Shown piece after piece: positions 8,941 to 18,317 of a stretch of DNA of 64,000 nucleotides. A program made the translations under genes and the position numbers. Source of the stretch: Rhodoblastus acidophilus (lineage in GTDB: Bacteria > Pseudomonadota > Alphaproteobacteria > Rhizobiales > Beijerinckiaceae); assembly GCF_009720655.1 (NCBI RefSeq), contig NZ_WNKS01000004.1:124001-188000 (forward strand). Reading direction: 5' to 3'. Within the stretch, counting starts at the first letter, position 1; the number at the start of each line of letters is the position of its first letter. Under the pieces are notes generated by a model. It did no database searches and was not told the DNA's origin. It saw only the letters and a program-made list of their open reading frames with translations.

Positions 8941-10137
8941 TCAGGCGAAATGCGCCTTGAGCTTGTCGACGAGGTCGGTCTTTTCCCAGGTGAAACCACC
9001 GTCCGCGTCGGGCTGGCGGCCGAAATGGCCGTAAGCCGAGGTGCGCGCGTAGATCGGCTTGTTGAGCTGGAGATGCTCGCGAATGCCGCGCGGCGACAGG
9101 CGCATGATCTTGAACAGCACCTCTTCGAGCTTGGCTTCGTCGACCTTGGCGGTGCCGTGGGCGTCGACATAGATCGACAGCGGCTCGGCGACGCCGATCG
9201 CATAGGCGAGCTGGATGGTGACACGGTCGGCGAGACCCGCCGCGACGACGTTTTTGGCCAGATAGCGCGCCGCATAGGCGGCGGAACGGTCCACCTTGGT
9301 CGGGTCCTTGCCCGAGAAGGCGCCGCCGCCGTGCGGAGCCGCACCGCCGTAGGTGTCGACGATGATCTTGCGGCCCGTCAGCCCGGTGTCGCCGTCGGGG
9401 CCGCCGATGACGAACTTGCCGGTGGGGTTGACGTGCCAGACGGTGGCGTCGGTGACCCAGCCCTTGGGCAGGACGGAGAGGATGTAGGGTTCGACGATGC
9501 GGCGCACGTCCTCGGAGGTCAGGCTCTCATCGACATGCTGCGTCGACAGAACGATCTGGGTGACGCCAACGGGCTTGCCGCCGACATATTTCACCGTGAC
9601 CTGGCTCTTGGCGTCCGGTCCGAGCTTCGCGGCCTCACCTTCCCTAGCTTTACGCGCCTTGGCCAGCACTTCCAGGATCTTGTGAGAGTAATACAGCGGC
9701 GCCGGCATCAGCGACTCGGTTTCGTTGGTCGCGTAACCGAACATGATGCCCTGGTCGCCCGCGCCCTCGTCCTTGTTGCCCGCGGCGTCAACGCCCTGGG
9801 CGATATCGGCCGACTGAGCGTGGAGAAGGATCTCGACCTGGGCGTTCTTCCAGTGGAAGCCATCCTGCTCGTAACCGATGTCCTTGATCGCTTCGCGGGC
9901 GACTTGCTCGATCTGGGCGTGGGTGAGCTGCGGACCGCGCACTTCGCCGGCGATGACGACGCGGTTGGTGGTCACCAGCGTTTCGGCGGCGACGCGAATC
10001 TGGTACGGATCGACGCCGGCTTTGGCACCTTCTCGATAGAACAAGTCAACAATTTCGTCGGAAATACGATCCGCGACCTTGTCCGGATGTCCTTCAGAAA
10101 CGGATTCACTGGTGAACAGATAATCGCTGCGCGCCAC
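8941..10137 (-). CDS. metK: S-adenosylmethionine synthetase
   Basis: A 398-residue enzyme that makes SAM from methionine and ATP. Signatures include the start [20 protein letters not shown], the [12 protein letters not shown] hexapeptide region, and [19 protein letters not shown]. The start codon is GTG (10137) with GGAGATGAG upstream. A promoter and a GC-rich leader of roughly 100 bases precede it. The XRE regulator gene lies upstream and trmB downstream, an order conserved in many Rhizobiales. The leader does not match the SAM-II pattern seen upstream of metZ. Confidence 0.98.
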   Translation of the reverse strand: MARSDYLFTSESVSEGHPDKVADRISDEIVDLFYREGAKAGVDPYQIRVAAETLVTTNRVVIAGEVRGPQLTHAQIEQVAREAIKDIGYEQDGFHWKNAQVEILLHAQSADIAQGVDAAGNKDEGAGDQGIMFGYATNETESLMPAPLYYSHKILEVLAKARKAREGEAAKLGPDAKSQVTVKYVGGKPVGVTQIVLSTQHVDESLTSEDVRRIVEPYILSVLPKGWVTDATVWHVNPTGKFVIGGPDGDTGLTGRKIIVDTYGGAAPHGGGAFSGKDPTKVDRSAAYAARYLAKNVVAAGLADRVTIQLAYAIGVAEPLSIYVDAHGTAKVDEAKLEEVLFKIMRLSPRGIREHLQLNKPIYARTSAYGHFGRQPDADGGFTWEKTDLVDKLKAHFA

Positions 10138-10247
10138 AACTCATCTCCATCATACGCAAGACCAGTCTTCAGCTGGTTGCCGGAATGCTCGTCGCTCTCG
10201 CCGGGTCAGACCCGCAAGCGCCGGGACGAAGCCAGAAACCCACTGTC

Positions 10248-10275
10248 CTTATAGGGGGAGCGTTCGTTTCGTCAA
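10248..10275 (-). promoter_or_regulatory. Probable sigma70-type promoter of metK
   Basis: On the minus strand TTGACG (10270-10275) is followed after 16 bases by TATAAG (10248-10253). The predicted leader of about 100 bases contains two short stems (CGGGT/ACCCG and CCAG/CTGG), but no riboswitch class that I recognise. Confidence 0.5.
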
Positions 10276-10290
10276 GCCTTTGCCGTTCTT

Positions 10291-10310
10291 TCGTTCGATA
10301 AAACGAACGA
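10291..10310. promoter_or_regulatory. Dyad upstream of the metK promoter, possible operator
   Basis: TCGTTCG (10291-10297) and CGAACGA (10304-10310) form a perfect 7-bp dyad spaced by six bases, about 15 bases upstream of the metK -35 element. A further CGTTCG occurs at 10261-10266, inside the promoter spacer. The XRE-type regulator encoded immediately upstream is an obvious candidate ligand (inference). It could also be a weak 3' hairpin of the regulator transcript. Confidence 0.35.
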
Positions 10311-10321
10311 CTCAAGAGCGA

Positions 10322-10732
10322 TTAGGCGCCCTCGCCCTCGGCAAGCGTGACAATGAGATCGACGATGCGCTTGCGAACCTTCGCATCGGTGATCCGCGCG
10401 AAGGCGCGGTTCAGGCTGAGGCCCTCGGCCGTCATCACGAAATCGCTGGCGTATCCTTCCTCCGGGCTGCTTTCGGCGAAACCGCCGTTCACCGCGCCTT
10501 CAGAGACTGGAGCGCCCTTGAAGAAATAGGCCAGAGGGATGTTCAAGGTTTCCGAAATCTGCTGCAACCGGCTTGCACTGATCCGATTGGTGCCTTTTTC
10601 GTATTTTTGCACCTGCTGGAACGTCAGGCCAAGGGCTTCGCCCAGTCTTTCCTGGCTCATTCCGATCATCATCCGCCGCATGCGCACGCGCGCCCCAACG
10701 TGACGATCAATTGGATTAGGGACTTTGGTCAC
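10322..10732 (-). CDS. XRE-family helix-turn-helix transcriptional regulator (PraR/PhrR-like)
   Basis: A 136-residue DNA-binding protein. The HTH spans about residues 14-70 (VRMRRMMIGMSQERLGEALG, then QQVQKYEKGTNRI, then LNIPLAYFFKG). The C-terminal part is short and helical (LNRAFARITDAKVRKRIVDL). It starts with GTG at 10732, with GGAAG upstream. The size, sequence style and place between lnt and metK resemble the PraR/PhrR regulators of rhizobia, but that identity is from memory. Targets are unknown; the metK promoter dyad is a candidate. Confidence 0.85.
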   Translation of the reverse strand: MTKVPNPIDRHVGARVRMRRMMIGMSQERLGEALGLTFQQVQKYEKGTNRISASRLQQISETLNIPLAYFFKGAPVSEGAVNGGFAESSPEEGYASDFVMTAEGLSLNRAFARITDAKVRKRIVDLIVTLAEGEGA

Positions 10733-10786
10733 GGCGTTCTTCCGTCCTAGCGTTTGGCCCTATTTGCGACAACAGTTTACCTAAAG

Positions 10787-12355
10787 TCAAATGTTCCGTG
10801 GACGAATTAACGCTCCGAGGAAAACAATCAACCATGCAACAGCGGGCGCAAGTCGCCAATGTTGCGAGTAATAGGTCGCCGGAAGCGCTTTTGGCAGACT
10901 TCCATCGAGTATGGCTTCAATTCCCAGCGAAGTGGAGTCCAGGATTCGTCCGAATGGATCAACAATCGCGGAGATCCCGGTGTTTGCGGATCGCACCATG
11001 GGCAAACCTTGTTCGACCGCGCGCAACCGCGCCTGCGACAAATGCTGGTAGGGTCCGGTCGTGACGCCGAACCAGCCATCATTGGTCACGTTTAGCATAA
11101 GTCCGGGCCGTGCGCTGGATTCCGACAGGCGTTTGGCGACTTCCTCCGGAAATATTGCTTCATAGCAAATCAAAGGCAAAGCCGCCGGCAATCCCGGCGC
11201 TAAGAGAAGACGCGAATATTCGCCTGCGTCAAAAGCGCCGGGGCTCCAAACGAATTGGGTCACGCCCGCGCGGGCCAGCAGATCCGCGAACGGCATATAT
11301 TCGCCGAAAGGCGTCAAATGCATCTTGTCGAAATAGTCCTTGATTTCGCCCTGTTGAATGACGGCGAGCGCGTTGAAATATTTTGTGTGGCTTCCCTCGA
11401 CTTGCGCCCGCGCGGCGCCGGTGAACAGGATGGCGTTCTGCATGCGGGACGCAATCGTCGACAGGGAAAGGGGATCGCGTGACAGAATGAACGGGAAGAC
11501 GGACTCCGGCCAAACCACATGGGTGACGTCGGACACTCCGGTCGTTTGAGGAGACGTGGAGCGATCCGACAATTTCAGATACCGCTCCAGCAATTCCGCC
11601 CTGCGGTCGAAGCGGAACTCGTCGTTCGCGACATTCGCCTGAACGATCCTCAGCTTGACGCCCTTGACGAACTCGGTCTTGTCCTGGAGCCTTGCGACGC
11701 CAAAAAGCGCCAGCGCGACGAAGCCGAACAGGGTCAGGACCAGCGCGCGCCGGCTGGAATGGCCCTTGCCCAGCAGCGCCGGCGCAGAAAAAAGCAGGAC
11801 GGACAGCACCGTCAGGCCATAAAGGCCGACGACGGACGCGGCTTGCGCGAACACCAGGTTCCCGCCCAGCGCCATGCCGAAATCGTTCCAGGGAAATCCT
11901 GTCAGGACGTGGCCACGCAGCCATTCGGCGGCCGACAGCCCCGCGGCGAGCGCGAAAATTCGGGCCGCGCCCGGCGACCACATCAGCCGCGCCAACGCGA
12001 ATCCCAACCCCGTGAAGATCGCCAAGCCGGCGGGCAAACCCAGCACGCCCAAAGGCAAGGCCCAGGCGAAGCGGTCGGCCTCCGTGAGGAAGGCGACGCC
12101 AAGCCACCAAAGGCCGGCGACAAAATAGCCGAACCCAAGCCACCAGCCGGCGCCGGCGGCGCGGCGAATGCCCGCCCAACGCGTTTCGCCCGAGGAACCG
12201 TCGATCAGCCAGACGGCGACCGTCATCGGAACAAAGAAGGCCGGAAAGAAAGAAAATGGCGCGAGCGCCAGCACACCGATGGCGCCGCTGAAAAAGGCGA
12301 TCAAACGGCGCGTCCAGCCTTCGGCGAGGATCACCTTGTGCGAGAGAAAAAGCAT
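10787..12355 (-). CDS. lnt: Apolipoprotein N-acyltransferase
   Basis: A 522-residue inner-membrane enzyme that adds the third acyl chain to lipoproteins. The N-terminal half holds a series of hydrophobic segments (GAIGVLALAPFSFFPAFF and following). The C-terminal nitrilase-like domain carries the Glu in TPFGEYMPF, the Lys in DKMHLT, and the Cys in ICYEAIFPEE, i.e. the Glu-Lys-Cys triad. The ATG at 12355 gives a normal family N terminus; a TTG at 12421, closer to corC, is an alternative. The gene follows corC and precedes the XRE gene. Confidence 0.95.
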   Translation of the reverse strand: MLFLSHKVILAEGWTRRLIAFFSGAIGVLALAPFSFFPAFFVPMTVAVWLIDGSSGETRWAGIRRAAGAGWWLGFGYFVAGLWWLGVAFLTEADRFAWALPLGVLGLPAGLAIFTGLGFALARLMWSPGAARIFALAAGLSAAEWLRGHVLTGFPWNDFGMALGGNLVFAQAASVVGLYGLTVLSVLLFSAPALLGKGHSSRRALVLTLFGFVALALFGVARLQDKTEFVKGVKLRIVQANVANDEFRFDRRAELLERYLKLSDRSTSPQTTGVSDVTHVVWPESVFPFILSRDPLSLSTIASRMQNAILFTGAARAQVEGSHTKYFNALAVIQQGEIKDYFDKMHLTPFGEYMPFADLLARAGVTQFVWSPGAFDAGEYSRLLLAPGLPAALPLICYEAIFPEEVAKRLSESSARPGLMLNVTNDGWFGVTTGPYQHLSQARLRAVEQGLPMVRSANTGISAIVDPFGRILDSTSLGIEAILDGSLPKALPATYYSQHWRLAPAVAWLIVFLGALIRPRNI

Positions 12356-12427
12356 TGCGCGCCTGGAAGACGAGAGGACCGAATCACTTTCGACTTTATA
12401 GAAGGGTTGGAGCGTCGCCAAAGAGCG

Positions 12428-13432
12428 TTACGCTTCTCCTTCGCTCTTCTGGCTTTGCACAGCCTCACGCGCCACGACGCGGATCTTGAGCTTTTTCAGC
12501 CGGCGGGGATCGGCGTCGAGTATGTCGAACTCGAAGGCCTTGTCCGGGCTGATCACGACCTCGCCGCGAATGGGAACCCGTCCGGCGAAAGCCGTCGCCA
12601 ATCCGCCGATCGTGTCGACATCTTCCTGTTCGCCGCATTTCGTCAGTTCAAGGCCGGTAATTTCCGTTGCGTGGTCAAGCCCCACGCGCGCGTCGGCGAT
12701 ATAGACGCCCGAGGCGACCGCTTCGATTTTCGGATTCTCGTCGAGGTCGTGTTCATCCTCGATGTCGCCGACGATCATTTCGACAATATCTTCGATGGAA
12801 ACCAGACCGTCGGTGCCGCCATACTCGTCGATGACCAAGGCCATATGCGTTCGCGTCGCCTGCATCTTGACCAACAGGTCGAGCGCCGGCATCGACGGCG
12901 GCGCGTAGAGAACGGGACGAAGAATTCCGGCGGCTTCAAGCCGCACGGAAAGATCGACGCGCACAAACTGCGGCCCGGGGGGCGGGTCCTCGCCTTGCGG
13001 CTGTCCCCGCGCCAAGATCGACTTTTCGGCGGATGAGGCGACGAAATCGACGAAGTCGCGGATGTGAACCATCCCCCGTGGATCGTCGAGCGTTTCGCCA
13101 TGAACCGGCAGACGCGAATGGCCGGCGGTGCGAAAGGTGGCCAGAACGTCGGCCAATTGCGATTCGATTGAGATCGCGACGATATCCGCGCGCGGCACCA
13201 TGACGTCGCTGACCTTGAGGCCATGCAGCGCCAGGACGTTCTTCAGCATTTCCCTTTCGTACGGCGTGAAATCCTCGGCGACCGCGTCGTCTTCCAACGC
13301 ATCCTCGATGTCGTCACGGATCGATGCGCCCGATAGCCCGAACAACGCGCGCAGGCGTTCGACGATCGATCCGCGGCTCGAACTTCGTTCGGCGACATTG
13401 GATTCGTCGCTGTCGCGTTCCGGGGCGCCCAT
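12428..13432 (-). CDS. corC: CBS-domain CorC/HlyC-family protein
   Basis: A 334-residue protein with an acidic N terminus, paired CBS domains (VMVPRADIVAIS near residue 80, and MALVIDEYGGTDGLVS near 195) and a C-terminal CorC_HlyC domain (LTKCGEQEDVDTIGGLATAFAGRVP). The family includes Mg/Co efflux accessory proteins and proteins linked to membrane integrity. There is no long membrane segment, so it is the cytosolic form. It sits two bases after ybeY and before lnt, the classical ybeZ-ybeY-ybeX-lnt order. Confidence 0.92.
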   Translation of the reverse strand: MGAPERDSDESNVAERSSSRGSIVERLRALFGLSGASIRDDIEDALEDDAVAEDFTPYEREMLKNVLALHGLKVSDVMVPRADIVAISIESQLADVLATFRTAGHSRLPVHGETLDDPRGMVHIRDFVDFVASSAEKSILARGQPQGEDPPPGPQFVRVDLSVRLEAAGILRPVLYAPPSMPALDLLVKMQATRTHMALVIDEYGGTDGLVSIEDIVEMIVGDIEDEHDLDENPKIEAVASGVYIADARVGLDHATEITGLELTKCGEQEDVDTIGGLATAFAGRVPIRGEVVISPDKAFEFDILDADPRRLKKLKIRVVAREAVQSQKSEGEA

Positions 13433-13434
13433 GG

Positions 13435-13923
13435 CTAATGACCTTCAGAAGGTTGATTTTCTCGGTAAGGATCGGCGATCCCCATCCGCTGAAGCGCGCG
13501 CGCCTCGCTGGCCTCCATGGCGTCGGCTTCGTCATCGGTCTCGTGATCGTAGCCGAGAAGATGGAGAAAGCCGTGAACAATCATGTGACAGAAATGATGA
13601 GGCAGCGGCTTGCCCTGCTCCTCGGCCTCGCGCGCCACGGTTTCATAGGCCACGGCGATGTCGCCGAGCACATGGGCCGTCTCGATGGGCTCAGGACCTG
13701 GAAAGGACAAGACGTTGGTCGGCTTGTCCATGCCCCTGAATTGCGCGTTGAGCACGCGGATGCGCGCGTCGTCGCAAAGCAGCAAACTGACCTCGGCGCC
13801 GTCGCGCACCCTTTCGTCCGTTTCGGCAAGAGCCTCCATGAGACACCGCTCGATCAGCGCGTCGAGTTCGGCAAGGGCGCGCCAACTCTCGCACTCGACG
13901 CTGGTTTCGATCGAGAGCGTCAT
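13435..13923 (-). CDS. ybeY: Endoribonuclease YbeY (rRNA maturation)
   Basis: A 162-residue zinc-dependent RNase involved in 16S rRNA 3'-end processing and ribosome quality control. The signature H-x3-H-x5-H is visible in MIVHGFLHLLGYDHETD near residue 118-134. The ATG at 13923 overlaps the phoH stop by four bases, indicating coupling. Confidence 0.95.
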   Translation of the reverse strand: MTLSIETSVECESWRALAELDALIERCLMEALAETDERVRDGAEVSLLLCDDARIRVLNAQFRGMDKPTNVLSFPGPEPIETAHVLGDIAVAYETVAREAEEQGKPLPHHFCHMIVHGFLHLLGYDHETDDEADAMEASEARALQRMGIADPYRENQPSEGH

Positions 13924-14945
13924 AACGACAGGTCCCTGGCGCCGCGATCCGGCTTCGGTTTTCGATCGGACGATTCGTAGGCCGCGACGATCCGCCGCAC
14001 CAGATCATGCCGGACGACGTCGGCCTCGGTGAATGTCACGTGGCCGACGCCTTCCAGTCCCGACAGCAGCGCAATCGCCTCGCTCAGTCCGGACCTCTGA
14101 CCCGCAGGCAAATCGGTCTGGCTGGGATCGCCCGTGACGATCATGCGCGAACCCTCGCCCAGCCGGGTCAAGAACATCTTCATCTGCATGGTCGTCGCAT
14201 TTTGCGCCTCATCCAGCAGGACGCAGGCGTTGGACAAGGTGCGCCCACGCATGAACGCCAGCGGTGCAACCTCGATCATCCCGGTTTGCATGCCGCGCTC
14301 GACCATGCGCGCATCCATGAAATCCTGCAAAGCGTCGTAGATTGGACGCAGGTAGGGATCGACCTTTTCGCGCATGTCGCCGGGCAGGAAGCCCAGCCGT
14401 TCCCCGGCTTCGACGGCGGGGCGCGAAAGAATCAGGCGCTCGACGGCGCCTTGCTCCAGCAGCGACACCGCATGACCGACGGCGAGCCAGGTTTTGCCCG
14501 TGCCGGCGGGGCCGGCGGCGAAAACCAGCTCGCGCCGCTTCAACTCGCGAATATAAAAATCCTGGGAACTGGTGCGCGCGCGCACCCCTTTCTTCCGCGT
14601 CGCCACCTGCTCGAAATTGGAGCGCGAGGCGGGCGTTTCGCCGGGAAAAAGGCTGCCTTGCATGGCGCATTCTTCAATCGCGCCATCGACATCGCCAAGG
14701 GTCGCCGGCTGCCCGGCCCGAGCGCGGTCGAAAAGGATTTGCAGAACACGTCGGGCATGCCCGACGGCTTCGGGCGGCCCCTTCATGACGACGTGATTGC
14801 CATTGGCGTTCAGGGACACGTTCAGCCGCCGCTCGATCCGCGCCAGGTTTTGATCGTAATGACCGAAAACCATCGAGGCCGTGCGGTTGTCGTCGAGCGA
14901 AACGGTTTGTTCGGCGTCGGCGATGCGATCCGGGGAACCCGCCAT
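13920..14945 (-). CDS. ybeZ: PhoH-family ATPase (YbeZ)
   Basis: A 341-residue P-loop ATPase with an N-terminal KH-like RNA-binding part (FGHYDQNLARIERRLNVSL) and a PhoH core carrying Walker A GPAGTGKTWLAVG and Walker B VLLDEAQN. The partner YbeY is encoded directly downstream with an overlap. The ATG at 14945 has GAAGGGG upstream, and the frame above it overlaps miaB, so the shorter start is preferred. It probably works with YbeY in RNA maturation (family knowledge). Confidence 0.95.
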   Translation of the reverse strand: MAGSPDRIADAEQTVSLDDNRTASMVFGHYDQNLARIERRLNVSLNANGNHVVMKGPPEAVGHARRVLQILFDRARAGQPATLGDVDGAIEECAMQGSLFPGETPASRSNFEQVATRKKGVRARTSSQDFYIRELKRRELVFAAGPAGTGKTWLAVGHAVSLLEQGAVERLILSRPAVEAGERLGFLPGDMREKVDPYLRPIYDALQDFMDARMVERGMQTGMIEVAPLAFMRGRTLSNACVLLDEAQNATTMQMKMFLTRLGEGSRMIVTGDPSQTDLPAGQRSGLSEAIALLSGLEGVGHVTFTEADVVRHDLVRRIVAAYESSDRKPKPDRGARDLSL

Positions 14946-14946
14946 G

Positions 14947-16356
14947 TCAGGCCGCCCCTTCCGATCCAGTTTCAACAAGCCGGCCAAACAGCGAATTGGA
15001 GCCGCACCGCACGATTTCGACCGGAACTTGCCGCCCGATCAATTCCGCGCTCCCGTCGATCTGGACCGGCTGCAAATAAGGAGACTTGCCCGCCACCTGG
15101 CCATTGTGCCGCCCCGGTTTTTCGAAGAGCACCGGCGTCACCTGGCCGACCAGACTGGCGTTGAATTGCTGACGCTGACGCTCGACCAGGTCCTGCAAGC
15201 GGTAAAGGCGCTCGGTCTTGACCGCTTCGTCAACCTGGTCGGGGAGGTCCGCGCCCGGCGTGCCCGGCCGGGGCGAATATTTGAACGAAAAACTCGAAGC
15301 AAAGCCTACTTCGGAGATCAGATCGAGCGTGGCCTTAAAGTCGGCGTCGGCTTCACCGGGAAAGCCGACAATGAAATCAGACGAAAGGGCCAGGTCCGGG
15401 CGCGCGCGTCTGATTTTCTCGATGAGCCGAATGTAGTCCTGAGCGCTGTGGCGACGATTCATGGCCTCGAGGATCGCGTCCGAGCCCGATTGAACCGGCA
15501 GATGCAGGAACGGCATGAGCGCGGGCAGATCGGCAAAAGCCTCGATCAGGTCATCCGTCATGTCATTGGGATGGCTGGTGGTGAAGCGCAGCCGCAGGAT
15601 GCCTTCAATTTGCGCCAGACGCCTCAGCAACCGCGCCAGTGACCAGATCGCGCCGTCCTCGCCCATGCCGTGATAGGCGTCGACATTCTGCCCGAGCAGA
15701 GTGATCTCGCGAACGCCGGCGCGCGCCAAAATCTCCGCTTCGGCGACGATTTTCGCAGCCGGACGCGAAACCTCAGCCCCGCGCGTGTAAGGCACCACGC
15801 AGAAGGTGCAGAACTTGTCACAGCCTTCCTGCACCGTCAGAAAGGCTGTGACGCCGCGTTCCCTGATTTTTTCGTCGCTCGGCGCGGTCAGGTGATCGAA
15901 CTTGTCCTCGACTGGAAATTCGGTGTCGACGACGGGCCGCGCAACACTTTCGCGCACCAGATCCGGCAAGCGATGATAATTTTGAGGGCCGACGACCAGA
16001 TCGACGGCGCGCTGCTTGCGCAGGATCTCCGCCCCCTCCGCTTGCGCGACACACCCCGCCACCGCGATGCGCGTGGACTCGCCTCTGGCCTGGCGCTCCT
16101 CCTTGAGCTGGCGCAGCTTGCCCAGTTCCGAAAACACTTTTTCGGCGGCCTTTTCGCGGATGTGGCAGGTGTTCAGGACGATGAGGTCCGCCTGCTCGAT
16201 CTGCGCCGTCTCCTCGTATCCGTCTGGCGCGAGTACATCCGCCATGCGCGTTGCGTCGTAGACGTTCATCTGGCAGCCGAAGGATTTGATGAACAGTTTC
16301 TTGGGCTCGCTCGCCTTGGCGGCGGCGAATTCGGCGCGATCGGATACGGGTTTCAA
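14947..16356 (-). CDS. miaB: tRNA-2-methylthio-N6-dimethylallyladenosine synthase
   Basis: A 469-residue radical-SAM methylthiotransferase that thiomethylates i6A37 in tRNA. The N-terminal UPF0004 domain holds three Cys ([23 protein letters not shown]). The radical-SAM cluster is [15 protein letters not shown], and a TRAM domain ends the protein. The start codon is TTG at 16356 (no ATG or GTG fits the family N terminus). Only one base separates its stop from the phoH start. Confidence 0.97.
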   Translation of the reverse strand: MKPVSDRAEFAAAKASEPKKLFIKSFGCQMNVYDATRMADVLAPDGYEETAQIEQADLIVLNTCHIREKAAEKVFSELGKLRQLKEERQARGESTRIAVAGCVAQAEGAEILRKQRAVDLVVGPQNYHRLPDLVRESVARPVVDTEFPVEDKFDHLTAPSDEKIRERGVTAFLTVQEGCDKFCTFCVVPYTRGAEVSRPAAKIVAEAEILARAGVREITLLGQNVDAYHGMGEDGAIWSLARLLRRLAQIEGILRLRFTTSHPNDMTDDLIEAFADLPALMPFLHLPVQSGSDAILEAMNRRHSAQDYIRLIEKIRRARPDLALSSDFIVGFPGEADADFKATLDLISEVGFASSFSFKYSPRPGTPGADLPDQVDEAVKTERLYRLQDLVERQRQQFNASLVGQVTPVLFEKPGRHNGQVAGKSPYLQPVQIDGSAELIGRQVPVEIVRCGSNSLFGRLVETGSEGAA

Positions 16357-16459
16357 AATTTCTGGGTGTCCTCGGCAGGGAGACGTGGAGCTTATATAGC
16401 CGATTTCGCCTGCCTCGATAAGAACCGCGACGCAATTTGTTCAATCGCCTTCGCGCGGC

Positions 16460-16945
16460 TCACGTCAGATTTCTCCGCATCACCAGCGCATCGCCTCGGC
16501 CGCCCTCCGCTGTCGCGTAATAGGCCTTGCGACGACCGACCTCCAAAAAGCCGTTGCGCCTGTAGAGAGCCAGGGCGGCTTCATTTTGCGCATCGACTTC
16601 GAGAAAGACGACCTGAACACGGCGCGCCGCCAACCGGGATAAATGGTCCAGAAGCAAACGCTGCGCGCAGCCGAACATGCGAAACGCCGGAGCGACGACG
16701 ATCGTCAAGACCTCAGCCTCATCGGCGGCGATCCGCGACATCAGATAACCGGCAAAGCCCGATTTCGTGTCCACGCCAACGCTCAGGCACGCCGAATCCG
16801 CCAACAAGGCCTCAAACTCGCTGGCGCTCCAGGGATGCGCAAAGCCGGTCGCATGGAGACTGGCGCAGTCTGGAGCGTCGCTCACCTTGAGGATCCGGGG
16901 AAGGGCGAAGTCCGGTTTTCGACGCAGGAGTTCTGGAATTTTCAT
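16460..16945 (-). CDS. rimI: Ribosomal-protein-alanine N-acetyltransferase (RimI-like GNAT)
   Basis: A 161-residue GNAT acetyltransferase. The acetyl-CoA loop reads VAPAFRMFGCAQRLL, where family members usually show a Gly-rich R-x2-G-x-G/A pattern. The C-terminal VDAQNEAALALYRRNGF segment is typical of RimI, which acetylates S18 in other bacteria. It overlaps tsaB by four bases; rimI and tsaB are commonly paired. No fur gene lies between rimI and miaB, although that is frequent in related genomes. Confidence 0.92.
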   Translation of the reverse strand: MKIPELLRRKPDFALPRILKVSDAPDCASLHATGFAHPWSASEFEALLADSACLSVGVDTKSGFAGYLMSRIAADEAEVLTIVVAPAFRMFGCAQRLLLDHLSRLAARRVQVVFLEVDAQNEAALALYRRNGFLEVGRRKAYYATAEGGRGDALVMRRNLT

Positions 16946-17628
16946 GAGACTGCGCGCGGAAGGGCCGCCCTTGCGGAAAGAGTGACATCGGGCGCCTTGA
17001 GATAGACCGGGCGCGCCGGGGCCGTCTGAGGATCAGCCACAGCCCCCAATTTCGCCACCGCCGCAATATCCGGCCAAGCTTCTCGTTCGTCGACCATGAT
17101 CTCCTTGCCCAGCGCTCTCGCCGTCTCTCGCAAGTTTTCGGCGCCGCTTCCAGTGGCGATCACTGACCCCGCAGCCAGCAAACGGCACGCGTCGGACAGG
17201 GAAATCAGCCGGGGCGAGGTCAGGACCCGGCCGTTTGAATTATAAGCCGAAAGAAACACATTGCCGTGCGAGGCGTCGATCGCGGCGACAACGATCCGCT
17301 CATCTTCGGAAAAGAGCAATGGCGTGGCCAACGCGGCAAGGGTTGACACCCCAACCGCCTCAATTCCGCACGCCAGGGCTATTCCACGCGCCGCGGCGAC
17401 GCCGATCCGTATGCCGGTGAACGAACCCGGACCAACCGTCACAGCCACGCGATCCAGTGAAGCGAAGCCGCCGCCGAGACGCGCGACCCGCTCGATCATC
17501 GGCATCAGGGCCTCGGCGTGCCCCTTTTTCATGGGCAAGGTCTCGCGGACCACCGCCTGTTGCGCGTCGCCATCGAAAATACAGACGGAAACCGCGGGGA
17601 GCGACGTGTCGATCGCGAGGACGCGCAT
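16942..17628 (-). CDS. tsaB: tRNA threonylcarbamoyladenosine biosynthesis protein TsaB
   Basis: A 228-residue ASKHA-fold protein, the non-catalytic partner of TsaD in making t6A37. Hallmarks are MRVLAIDTSLPAVSVC at the start, the KKGHAEALMPMIERV helix and the VTVGPGSFTGIRIGVAAARG segment. It is coupled to rimI downstream. No clear Shine-Dalgarno sequence precedes the ATG. Confidence 0.95.
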   Translation of the reverse strand: MRVLAIDTSLPAVSVCIFDGDAQQAVVRETLPMKKGHAEALMPMIERVARLGGGFASLDRVAVTVGPGSFTGIRIGVAAARGIALACGIEAVGVSTLAALATPLLFSEDERIVVAAIDASHGNVFLSAYNSNGRVLTSPRLISLSDACRLLAAGSVIATGSGAENLRETARALGKEIMVDEREAWPDIAAVAKLGAVADPQTAPARPVYLKAPDVTLSARAALPRAVS

Positions 17629-17661
17629 GGAGGGCCGACCGAACCTGAGAATGGATGAAGG

Positions 17662-18222
17662 TCAGGCTTCCTCGACGGATTTGACCTGCGGCAGGAAGTG
17701 ACACAGCAAATTCTGGATGCCGCGCTTGAGCGTCGCCGTGGAGGACGGACACCCGGAGCACGCGCCTTTCATCTGCAGATAGACCACTCCATCCTTGAAG
17801 GCGCGAAACACGATGTCGCCGCCATCGGCTGCGACGGCGGGACGCACGCGTTCATCGAGAAGCTCCTTGATGGTCGCGACGGTTTCGGCATCCTCAGGAG
17901 CGAATTGCTCGGACGGAGCCTGACCGGAAGCGCCGGCTTCGGCGACCAGCACCGGCCGACCGGACAGAAAATGCTCCATGATGGCGCCAAGAATCGCCGG
18001 CTTGAGGTTTTGCCAATCACCGTCGGCCTTGGTCACCGAAATGAAATCCGAGCCCAGAAACACGCCGCTGACGCCGTCGATGGAGAATATCGCCTGGGCG
18101 AGCGGAGACACGCTGGCCTCATCGGGTGAGCGCAAGTCCCAAACCCCATCCCGCGCCACGGAAGCGCCAGGGAGAAATTTCAGTGTCGCGGGATTGGGCG
18201 TGGTTTCCGTCTGAATGAACAT
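17662..18222 (-). CDS. nfuA: Nfu-type iron-sulfur cluster scaffold/carrier protein
   Basis: A 186-residue protein with the Nfu N-terminal domain (MFIQTETTPNPATLKFLPG) followed by a NifU C-terminal domain carrying the cluster-binding CxxC in KGACSGCPSST. It delivers Fe-S clusters to client enzymes; candidates in this window are MiaB and FdxA (inference). GGAGG precedes the ATG at 18222. The length matches the Nfu1-like class of alphaproteobacteria. Confidence 0.95.
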   Translation of the reverse strand: MFIQTETTPNPATLKFLPGASVARDGVWDLRSPDEASVSPLAQAIFSIDGVSGVFLGSDFISVTKADGDWQNLKPAILGAIMEHFLSGRPVLVAEAGASGQAPSEQFAPEDAETVATIKELLDERVRPAVAADGGDIVFRAFKDGVVYLQMKGACSGCPSSTATLKRGIQNLLCHFLPQVKSVEEA

Positions 18223-18317
18223 AGCGTGCCTCCGAATTCACCCGGTTCAAGGCCGGAGATGGATGATGCTAAGATAAGGACTGTGCCCGACAAGGGAAGC
18301 GGGCTTTTGGCAAAAGC

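Noticed and set aside
10138-10247. A SAM-sensing riboswitch in the metK leader
   Set aside because: No SAM-II core (CGCTAAA and pseudoknot arms) or other SAM class is recognisable, only short GC stems.
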